Positions 6,532-12,788 of a DNA stretch of 12,788 nucleotides are shown here, one piece after another. A model generated the notes under the pieces. It was not told the DNA's origin. It searched no databases and saw only the letters and a program-made list of their open reading frames with translations. Within the stretch, counting starts at the first letter, position 1. Each line of letters begins with the position of its first letter. The position numbers and the translations under genes are program-made. Origin of the DNA: Proteobacteria bacterium UBA6492 (GTDB taxonomy: Bacteria; Pseudomonadota; Gammaproteobacteria; UBA6429; Thiohalophilaceae); assembly GCA_002436485.1 (NCBI GenBank), contig DJMK01000047.1, positions 1 to 12,788 of the forward strand. The letters are read 5' to 3'.

Positions 6532-8043
6532 ATGTCAAACAACGATGAATCGGTAATCAGTCCTGAAGATGAAAACAAGCTCATCGCTGAACGGCGCCGC
6601 AAGCTTGCTGCTATTCGTGACCAGGGCGTTGCATTTCCTAATGATTTTCGCCGCAACATTGTGGCTGGCGAACTGCATGCCGAATACGGTGAAAAAACCA
6701 AGGAAGAACTTGAGTCACTTGCAGTGCGTGTCCGTGTAGCTGGTCGCATAATGTTGAAACGCGATAGCGGCAAAATGACTTTTGCTACAGTTCAGGATAT
6801 GTCTGGTCGAATCCAGTTTATGATCAAGATGGACATGTTGCCAGATGGTTATTATGCGGAGCATGTCAAAAAATGGGATTTGGGTGACATCGTCGGCGGT
6901 GAAGGCGTGCTGATGAAAACCAACAAGGGTGAATTAACTGTTAAAGTTGATTCAATCCGCCTGCTGACGAAAGCGCTGCGTCCTTTGCCGGAAAAACATA
7001 AGGGGCTGACTGACCAGGAGAGCCGTTATCGGCAGCGTTATCTTGATCTGATCATGAATGACGAGTCGCGCGGGACATTCCAGATGCGCTCAAGAATAAT
7101 CAGCCATATTCGTGAATTCCTGACTCAACGCAACTTCCTTGAAGTGGAAACCCCCATGATGCAGGTAATACCAGGCGGCGCGACCGCACGTCCATTTACT
7201 ACCTATCATAATGCGCTGGATATGGACCTGTATCTTCGAATTGCACCGGAACTTTACCTGAAGCGACTGGTGGTCGGTGGTTTTGAGCGCGTGTTTGAGA
7301 TCAATCGCAATTTCAGAAATGAAGGCTTGTCGACGCGACATAATCCGGAATTCACCATGATCGAATTCTATGAAGCGTACGCCACTTATCATGATCTGAT
7401 GGACCTGACGGAAGAAATGTTGCGTTCTATTGCACAAAATATCGTTGGCACAACCAGGATTCATTACCAGGGCGATGAATATGATTTTGGCAAGCCTTTT
7501 GCTCGCATGACCGTCAAGGAATCTATTTTGCATTACAATTCACAGATTAATGCTGCGGACCTCGATGATATCGAGATGGCACGGAAAATAGCCCGGCATA
7601 TGGATATTTCGCTTAAGGACAGCTACGGGCTGGGTAAAATCCAGATCGAAATTTTTGAAAAAACAGTCGAACATCGTTTAATGGATCCCACTTTCATTAC
7701 CGCTTATCCAACTGAAGTATCGCCGCTGGCAAGAAGAAATGACGAAGATCCGTTCGTTACCGATCGGTTTGAATTTTTCGTTGGCGGTCGCGAAATTGCC
7801 AATGGTTTTTCCGAGTTAAATGACGCGGAAGACCAGGCCGAGCGTTTTCGCGCCCAGGTGGCAGAAAAAGAAGCCGGCGATGATGAGGCCATGTTCTTTG
7901 ATGAAGATTACATAACTGCATTGGAACATGGTATGCCGCCCACAGCAGGTGAAGGTATCGGCATTGATCGCCTGGTGATGCTGTTTACCGATTCACCCTC
8001 CATACGTGACGTCCTGTTGTTTCCGCACATGCGGCCGGAATAA
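6532..8043 (+). CDS. lysS: Lysyl-tRNA synthetase, class II
   Basis: Cytoplasmic homodimeric enzyme that charges tRNA-Lys. The OB-fold anticodon-binding domain lies at about residues 60-150 and the class II catalytic core after about 175. Motif 1 includes 'EVETPMMQVIPGGA', motif 2 starts at F251-E-R ('VFEINRNFRNEG'), and motif 3 is GIGIDR at 475-480. The length of 503 residues is close to E. coli LysS (505), and identity to the E. coli protein is high throughout, including 'FPNDFRR' near the N-terminus and 'RPLPEKHKGL'. GGAAG at 6523-6527 precedes the ATG. It follows prfB after 28 bases, the classic gammaproteobacterial prfB-lysS order, and overlaps the next gene by one base. Confidence 0.97.
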   Translation: MSNNDESVISPEDENKLIAERRRKLAAIRDQGVAFPNDFRRNIVAGELHAEYGEKTKEELESLAVRVRVAGRIMLKRDSGKMTFATVQDMSGRIQFMIKMDMLPDGYYAEHVKKWDLGDIVGGEGVLMKTNKGELTVKVDSIRLLTKALRPLPEKHKGLTDQESRYRQRYLDLIMNDESRGTFQMRSRIISHIREFLTQRNFLEVETPMMQVIPGGATARPFTTYHNALDMDLYLRIAPELYLKRLVVGGFERVFEINRNFRNEGLSTRHNPEFTMIEFYEAYATYHDLMDLTEEMLRSIAQNIVGTTRIHYQGDEYDFGKPFARMTVKESILHYNSQINAADLDDIEMARKIARHMDISLKDSYGLGKIQIEIFEKTVEHRLMDPTFITAYPTEVSPLARRNDEDPFVTDRFEFFVGGREIANGFSELNDAEDQAERFRAQVAEKEAGDDEAMFFDEDYITALEHGMPPTAGEGIGIDRLVMLFTDSPSIRDVLLFPHMRPE

Positions 8044-8050
8044 TGTGCGG
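8023..8050 (+). promoter_or_regulatory. Inverted repeat over the lysS stop / amidotransferase start
   Basis: CCGCACAT (8023-8030) and ATGTGCGG (8043-8050) are perfect 8-base inverted repeats with a 12-base loop. The stem would bury the ATG of the downstream gene, and most of the lysS stop codon lies in the loop. No good ribosome site precedes that ATG. Ribosomes finishing lysS would open the stem, which would couple the two genes. A short alternative hairpin (CCGC, ACAT, GCGG) is also possible. Confidence 0.45.
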
Positions 8051-10145
8051 CTTTACGGGTGTAATTTTTTCAGGCCCCAGCGCAAAAGAATCCTGCCCGT
8101 TTTCACTGGATAGCTTTCGCAAATCATCACGGCGCATCGCGCACCGCGGCGATACAGAACATCGAGAATATATCAACGAATTCACCTGGTTAAACCACTT
8201 CAGGCTTGCCTTTCAGGATGTGCAATCAGGCACGCAACCAATGCGCAGCCAGGATGGTCGCCATGTAATTGTCTTTAATGGCGAAGTTTACAATCATCTC
8301 GAGTTACGCAAGCAAATTCAAAAACAATCTTCCTTTGAGTTTAGAACCCGCAGTGACACTGAAACAATCCTCGAAGGCTGGAAGCTGGCAGGGGATAGTT
8401 TTTTTAACGGCTTTGATGGTGAGTTCGCATTCCTGATTATCGATCTTGCAACGCGCGAAATAATCGCGCATCGCGATCGCTACGGTGTAAAACCATTATT
8501 TTTACGTTTACCTGGTATTGATACGCGCCTTTTTTCCATTTATCGATCAGAATATCGTTGTAATACAACTTACCTGGAGGTCGCCAGTGAGATCAAAGGT
8601 TTGTGTGGAAAAAAAGGCTGGCAACGTGATGGTTTGTTGCGCCAGTTTGTTGGACTGTATGAACCGATCTGCACGCCGTTCGAAAATATAATTCAGTTAC
8701 CGCCGGGCGCAACATTCAAGACGAGCAGCACCGGTGGCGGATTTTCATGTACCTTGCTCACGAAACAGCAACCCGTGCGTTATGCCAATAATACATCGAT
8801 CGCCAGCGCAGAAGAATTCGAACAGGCCTTTCGCAAAGCTGTCACCAATCGGTTGCTAAGCGATGTGGAGCTGGGCGTATATCTCAGTGGCGGTGTCGAT
8901 TCAAAGTCGGTTGCCTATGAGTTGGCAAAAGCAAGACCAGGTAGCAATCCCATAAAATCATTCACGGTTGGATTTGAGCAGGCTGGATATGATGAAACAT
9001 CAGAAGCAGTACAGTTTGCCAAATACCTTGGTTTCAAACCGCATGTACTACACATTGATGATGCAGCACTGAACTATGCTTACCCGCTGGCGGTGCAGAC
9101 CAGTGAACTGGTGCAACCATATACAAACGGCGCAGCAAAGTGGTGGTTGAGTTTGTTCACGCGCGAATATGTGCAAGGCGTGCTTACTGGTGACGGTGCT
9201 GACGAAGTGTTTTGTGGCTACCCAAGTTACCGCTATGTGAACTGGTGGCGCTACGCTATGCGCGAACGCGGCAAATCACGGAGTTGGCAACAACTCGCCG
9301 GTTTACTTGATAAAAAACCATTAGGACAGAGTGTTCGTGATGGTTTGTACCTGGGGCGGTTTGCTGCCCATAAAAAGAACCCCTGGCTAGCCGGCTCAAG
9401 CGCGGAAGGCAATGGCAGCGATTTTATTAACAGTCTTGCAATGTGGGGCGTTCCACACCCGTTGTTTGGTCAAATCCAGACGATTACCCATGCCGTAATG
9501 GGGCCGGATGAAGGGGAGCGCTGGTTAAAAGAGCAGGGCGAATCAATCAGAAGTTTATATTCAGCTGGACTGCCTGGACTCGAACATGATCTGGCTAATC
9601 CAGAACATGCCCTGTTGTTATGGCAGAACTACTTTGCACAGGCACATTTGCCTGTGCTAATTCTGAACTGGGTTGGTGATCGCATGGAAATGTCCAATAC
9701 ACTGGAAGGTCGAACACCGTTTCTGTCTAGCCCGGTCTATAACCTGATGTCACAGCAAAAGGACACGCAACTCGTGCATGGCTTGCGCGACAAAGTGTTA
9801 TTACGTAGGACCTATGCGCGTTTACTGCCACAACATTTTGTGCACACACCAAAAAAACAGTTTAACGCGCCATTACTGGATGCAGCCAGTCTGACCGAGA
9901 AATTTCAAACTGCTACCATCTTTGAAAAAACCGGGTTAGCAAATAATGATAGTTTTCACCAGTTAAACGATCGTGCGCGTGCAATTGCAAAAGACCGGCC
10001 GTATGAAGCTATACACCTTCGGACCACACATCAAACTGCACTTGCACTAAGTATAGTTAATCACTGTGTCGCAGCGGACCAGGTGATTGAGCGCGATAAC
10101 CAGCTGGAAACACGTTATCTTGGCAAGGTGAAAACCGACCTGTAA
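8043..10145 (+). CDS. Asparagine-synthetase-family glutamine amidotransferase
   Basis: Two-domain enzyme expected to take ammonia from glutamine and use ATP to amidate a carboxylate. The N-terminal class II glutaminase starts MCGFTGV, so Cys2 becomes the nucleophile after Met removal. R54, N79-G80-E81 and D105 match the glutamine-binding residues. The synthetase domain has the PPi loop SGGVDSKS from 282 and GDGADEVFCGY from 383. At 700 residues it is well beyond E. coli AsnB (554). One insertion of roughly 15 residues lies between 'DRYGVKPLF' and 'ASEIKGL', and the C-terminus is long. The best-known members make asparagine, but many relatives amidate peptides, sugars or antibiotics, and the substrate here cannot be assigned. 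It shares the TAATG overlap with lysS and converges with ygfZ after 21 bases. Confidence 0.9.
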   Translation: MCGFTGVIFSGPSAKESCPFSLDSFRKSSRRIAHRGDTEHREYINEFTWLNHFRLAFQDVQSGTQPMRSQDGRHVIVFNGEVYNHLELRKQIQKQSSFEFRTRSDTETILEGWKLAGDSFFNGFDGEFAFLIIDLATREIIAHRDRYGVKPLFLRLPGIDTRLFSIYRSEYRCNTTYLEVASEIKGLCGKKGWQRDGLLRQFVGLYEPICTPFENIIQLPPGATFKTSSTGGGFSCTLLTKQQPVRYANNTSIASAEEFEQAFRKAVTNRLLSDVELGVYLSGGVDSKSVAYELAKARPGSNPIKSFTVGFEQAGYDETSEAVQFAKYLGFKPHVLHIDDAALNYAYPLAVQTSELVQPYTNGAAKWWLSLFTREYVQGVLTGDGADEVFCGYPSYRYVNWWRYAMRERGKSRSWQQLAGLLDKKPLGQSVRDGLYLGRFAAHKKNPWLAGSSAEGNGSDFINSLAMWGVPHPLFGQIQTITHAVMGPDEGERWLKEQGESIRSLYSAGLPGLEHDLANPEHALLLWQNYFAQAHLPVLILNWVGDRMEMSNTLEGRTPFLSSPVYNLMSQQKDTQLVHGLRDKVLLRRTYARLLPQHFVHTPKKQFNAPLLDAASLTEKFQTATIFEKTGLANNDSFHQLNDRARAIAKDRPYEAIHLRTTHQTALALSIVNHCVAADQVIERDNQLETRYLGKVKTDL

Positions 10146-10166
10146 CTGGTTGCCTGTTACTGATCA

Positions 10167-11216
10167 TTAGCTCTCATCCGGGACGGGCGAGTACGGTAAA
10201 GAAGCAAGTGTAAGCAATGGACCATCGGCTGCGCCAACGTGCAGACTATCTTTTTCGTAATGACTTAATTTCAATTCTGCCAGCAAATCGAAGCCGCCGC
10301 CCGGTGCCGGTGCAACGTTAACAACTTGCCCAACACTTTGGCTATCGTTATCAGCATCAAAGATATCTGTGCCAGGTATCGGTGGCGCGTTATCAGCCTG
10401 CTGCAGGTGAAACATGCGCCGTTTTGGTTTGCCAAGGTAGTGCATACGCGCAACGATCTCCTGTCCGGTATAACATCCCTTTTTGAAACTGACACCATCA
10501 ACCAGATCGAGATTGACACTCTGTGGTACGAATTCCTCTACGGTTTCGGGCAAAATCACTGGAAGCCCTGCATGTATATCCAGCCAGTGCCATGCCGTTG
10601 AGCCGGCTTGGGAAATGTCTGTGGCCAGGTGTTTCCATAAATCAATACCTGCTTCTAAGCGGGTTACTATCAGGTAACGCGGAATAGAACCCGGCATACG
10701 ACAAACAAGGTATTCGGGCGTTGCTTCCAGGGCAAAGTCCTGTTCAGGCAAATCGGGCAGGCGATTTTGAACCGCGCTTTTGATAGTTTCGCCCGCCAAT
10801 CCAATGCAGATGAAGTCATCACGCAAGTCAGTAATTTCCACCTTGCTGCGCAGAATGAACATCCTGAGCCGATTGATGGTCTTATCATAAATACTGCGCG
10901 GCAATAAAAGCAGGTAATCATCTGCGTCTGGCATGATGATAAATTGAGCAAGCATGCGCCCCTTGGGATTACAGTAGCCACTTAATTGCACCTTTTGCGC
11001 TTTTAGCTGGGCAATATCGTTGGTCAGCTGGCCCTGTAAAAAAGTCTCTGCATCCTCACCACTGATACGCGCAATGCCCAGGTAATCGAGACTGATTATT
11101 TGCGGCTTGTCTTGTAATTGTGCAATTTCATCTGCGGTGCCGCCAAATACGATAGTACCGTTTGCCTCTTTGGTAGCACCCTGGTCGTTAAGAAACTGGA
11201 TCCAGCCGTCTTGCAT
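10167..11216 (-). CDS. ygfZ: tRNA-modifying / Fe-S assembly protein YgfZ (GcvT-like folate-binding)
   Basis: YgfZ proteins bind folate and help maintain certain iron-sulfur enzymes such as the tRNA thiotransferase MiaB. The family signature KGCYTGQE is present, with conserved Cys248, followed by 'IVARMHYLGKPKRRM'. The N-terminal part has 'ISGEDAETFLQGQLTNDI' and 'NPKGRM', typical of the GcvT-like fold. The length of 349 residues fits the family. GGGA lies about seven bases before the start codon. The gene diverges from sdhC across 87 bases. Genes for YgfZ and for succinate dehydrogenase assembly (sdhE) are often near each other in proteobacteria, but no sdhE is seen in this window. Confidence 0.92.
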   Translation of the reverse strand: MQDGWIQFLNDQGATKEANGTIVFGGTADEIAQLQDKPQIISLDYLGIARISGEDAETFLQGQLTNDIAQLKAQKVQLSGYCNPKGRMLAQFIIMPDADDYLLLLPRSIYDKTINRLRMFILRSKVEITDLRDDFICIGLAGETIKSAVQNRLPDLPEQDFALEATPEYLVCRMPGSIPRYLIVTRLEAGIDLWKHLATDISQAGSTAWHWLDIHAGLPVILPETVEEFVPQSVNLDLVDGVSFKKGCYTGQEIVARMHYLGKPKRRMFHLQQADNAPPIPGTDIFDADNDSQSVGQVVNVAPAPGGGFDLLAELKLSHYEKDSLHVGAADGPLLTLASLPYSPVPDES

Positions 11217-11303
11217 ACGTAATTCCCATCTGTTATGTAATGTAAAGCGAATCGAATTGTAAACTATTGGACGAAGCTTGCAATTGCACTACACTTTAGC
11301 TCA
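11217..11303 (+). promoter_or_regulatory. ygfZ-sdhC divergent intergenic region with weak sdh promoter candidate
   Basis: TTGGAC (11267-11272), a 17-base spacer and TACACT (11290-11295) could form a sigma-70 promoter. It would start within a few bases of the sdhC ATG (11304), so either sdhC is nearly leaderless or the true promoter lies elsewhere. No clear Shine-Dalgarno site precedes sdhC. No convincing ygfZ promoter was found by eye. Confidence 0.3.
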
Positions 11304-11687
11304 ATGGCACATGAAAAAAAACGACCAAAGTTTCTGAATCTGTTCAGGATTCATTTACCGGTTGCGGGTGTCACTTCTATCGCGCATCGTGTCTCTGGTG
11401 CTGTGATGTTCCTGTCGATTCCGCTGTTAATTTATTTATTTAGCCTTTCAGTCAAAAGTCCACAAGGCTTTCAGCAGGCACTTGGCATACTCGATAGCTA
11501 CTACAGTCGCCTAATACTAACAATACTTGCATGGGCTTTTGCGCATCATCTGCTGGCCGGCATACGTTTCTTGCTAACCGACGTGGAGCTCGGCACCGAA
11601 CTGTCAACAGCTCGCAAAACGGCTTGGCTGGTTAACATTGGCGGTGCAGTTGTTTTTCTCGTATTGGTTTATATGATCTGGTTATGA
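11304..11687 (+). CDS. sdhC: Succinate dehydrogenase cytochrome b556 subunit
   Basis: Membrane anchor of respiratory complex II, which with SdhD holds heme b and the ubiquinone site. 127 residues with three membrane segments (about 30-50, 65-90, 105-126). S25 and R29 in 'TSIAHRVSG' match the quinone-site S27 and R31 of E. coli. H82 in 'AHHLLAGIR' matches heme ligand H84. 'LTDVELG' after the second helix is also typical. It opens the sdhCDA operon and overlaps sdhD by 4 bases. No obvious ribosome site lies upstream of the ATG, but the conserved start of the mature region leaves little room for another start. Confidence 0.95.
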   Translation: MAHEKKRPKFLNLFRIHLPVAGVTSIAHRVSGAVMFLSIPLLIYLFSLSVKSPQGFQQALGILDSYYSRLILTILAWAFAHHLLAGIRFLLTDVELGTELSTARKTAWLVNIGGAVVFLVLVYMIWL

Positions 11688-12025
11688 GCTGGCGCGCACA
11701 AGGATTACGCACCTGGATAATGCAGCGCCTTACGGCCGTGTACATGGTGGTATACATGGTGTGCCTTGTTTTGCTATTACCAGAAACGAGCAAAATAAAT
11801 TACGAAACATGGCACAGCATTTTTAGCAATTCGCTCGTGAATATTGCGACCGGATTTTTCTTTTTTGCAATGCTTTACCATGCATGGGTTGGTGTTCGCG
11901 ATATTCTTATCGATTATGTGCAGTGGGGAGTGTTGCGATTTAGCCTGTGGGTGTTGGTAACAGCTGTACTATCCGCGATGGGCGTTTGGACAGTTATGAT
12001 ACTTATTAAGATAGTCATATTATGA
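11684..12025 (+). CDS. sdhD: Succinate dehydrogenase hydrophobic membrane anchor subunit
   Basis: Second membrane anchor of complex II, 113 residues with three hydrophobic segments. The N-terminal 'WIMQRLTAVYM' is the family entry motif. H66 in 'LYHAWVGVRDIL' matches heme ligand H71 of E. coli, and D77-Y78 match D82-Y83 near the quinone, at the same 12-residue spacing from the histidine. The start codon lies in the ATGA overlap with sdhC, and the stop lies in an ATGA overlap with sdhA, so all three genes are translationally coupled. Confidence 0.95.
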   Translation: MSWRAQGLRTWIMQRLTAVYMVVYMVCLVLLLPETSKINYETWHSIFSNSLVNIATGFFFFAMLYHAWVGVRDILIDYVQWGVLRFSLWVLVTAVLSAMGVWTVMILIKIVIL

Positions 12026-12788
12026 GCATACCGCGCCGAAAATTCGATGTCCTAGTAATTGGCGCTGGTGGAGGCGGCCTTCGTGCAGCATTACAGCTCT
12101 CGCAAGCCGAGGCGAGTGTTGCTGTCGTATCCAAGGTATTTCCGACACGTTCGCACACTGTCGCCGCGCAAGGTGGCATGAATGCGGCGCTTGCTAACGT
12201 GACCCCGGATAACTGGCATTGGCACATGTTTGATACCGTCAAGGGCAGTGATTATCTCGGTGATCAGGATGCAATTGAATACATGTGCCGTGCTGCAGCG
12301 CAGCTAGTGATCGAGCTGGAACATGCCGGTGTCCCATTTTCCCGGCTTGATAATGGGAAGATTTATCAGCGGCCTTTTGGTGGTCAGAGTCAGAATTTTG
12401 GTGGTGAACAGGCGGCGCGCACATGCGCGGCGGCTGACAGAACAGGTCACGCAATTTTACATAGCCTGTATCAACAAAATATTCGCAACAAAACACATTT
12501 TTTCGACGAGTTTTTTGCGATTGATTTACTCATGGATGAAGACGGAGTTGTGCTTGGTGCGCTGGCGTTGGAAATCGAAACAGGTGAGCTGCTGGTTATC
12601 GAGGCCAAGGCAACCTTGTTGGCAACAGGTGGCGTAGGTCAACTATTCAGAACGAATACCAATGCACACATCAATACCGGGGATGGCCTGGGTATGGCAT
12701 TGCGTGCGGGCATTCCGCTTGAAGACATGGAGTTTTTCCAGTTCCATCCAACCGGTATTGCCGGACGTGGCATGTTAATCACCGAGGG
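12022..12788 (+). CDS. sdhA: Succinate dehydrogenase flavoprotein subunit (5' part; cut by window end)
   Basis: Catalytic subunit that oxidises succinate to fumarate with covalently bound FAD. About 255 codons of an expected 590 or so are present, and the frame is open to the window edge. The Rossmann motif is GAGGGGLRAA at 14-23. H45 in 'TRSHTVAAQGG' matches the FAD-linked histidine of E. coli SdhA (also H45). 'GGQSQNFGGEQAARTC', 'LLATGG' and the substrate-site 'FHPTGI' follow in the usual order. The ATG overlaps the sdhD stop by 4 bases. sdhB, the iron-sulfur subunit, would be expected just downstream. Confidence 0.96.
   Translation, partial: MSIPRRKFDVLVIGAGGGGLRAALQLSQAEASVAVVSKVFPTRSHTVAAQGGMNAALANVTPDNWHWHMFDTVKGSDYLGDQDAIEYMCRAAAQLVIELEHAGVPFSRLDNGKIYQRPFGGQSQNFGGEQAARTCAAADRTGHAILHSLYQQNIRNKTHFFDEFFAIDLLMDEDGVVLGALALEIETGELLVIEAKATLLATGGVGQLFRTNTNAHINTGDGLGMALRAGIPLEDMEFFQFHPTGIAGRGMLITE

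Noticed and set aside
7090..7533. 147-codon open frame antisense to lysS
   Set aside because: It lies wholly within a strongly conserved synthetase gene, has no recognisable domain or start signal, and is a frame shadow.
10142..10161. Possible terminator between the amidotransferase and ygfZ (GTAAC, 9-base loop, GTTAC)
   Set aside because: A 5-bp AT-containing stem with a long loop and no T run is too weak to call.

Overview
The window appears to hold DNA from two different bacterial lineages joined near the 3' end of prfB, around positions 6419-6467. The left part (about 1-6420) looks like Chloroflexota of the Anaerolineae type. It has lipoproteins with long Thr/Pro-rich linkers, a compact FtsY without an acidic domain, and a release factor 2 whose C-terminal part reads 'HPY..VKDHRT'. 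The right part (about 6470-12788) looks like a gammaproteobacterium. LysS is close to the E. coli protein along its whole length, and it is followed by a YgfZ-type protein and an sdhCDA cluster of the proteobacterial heme-b type. The last residues of RF2 are also proteobacterial, and prfB-lysS is a classic gammaproteobacterial gene pair. The simplest reading is a chimeric metagenomic contig that crossed between two prfB genes at a conserved stretch. A real transfer is possible but less likely. These taxonomic calls come from remembered family features, not from a search.

Left part. The 3' end of a polar amino-acid ABC transporter operon lies at 10-1997 (permease, then ATPase) and ends in a strong hairpin terminator. 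Facing it on the minus strand is a run that reads trxA, then three related lipoproteins, with gaps of 19-26 bases, so it is probably one transcript. trxA and ftsY diverge from a 110-base region with two extended -10 promoter candidates. The ftsY promoter sits so close to the start codon that the message may be leaderless. ftsY is followed after 16 bases by prfB, which carries the standard +1 programmed frameshift (CTT TGA C) that controls RF2 synthesis.

Right part. lysS overlaps by one base an asparagine-synthetase-family amidotransferase of 700 residues. An inverted repeat folds over the overlap and could couple the two genes. A convergent ygfZ follows. ygfZ is divergent from sdhC-sdhD-sdhA, which overlap by 4 bases each (ATGA); sdhA runs off the window. 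YgfZ supports iron-sulfur enzymes and the sdh operon encodes one, so this neighbourhood makes functional sense.

No tRNA, rRNA, CRISPR array, insertion sequence or phage gene was seen. Nothing in the window is clearly a new defence or mobile system. The points most worth a second look are the join inside prfB, the lipoprotein family with its shared C-terminal module, the divergent trxA/ftsY promoter region, and the lysS-coupled amidotransferase.
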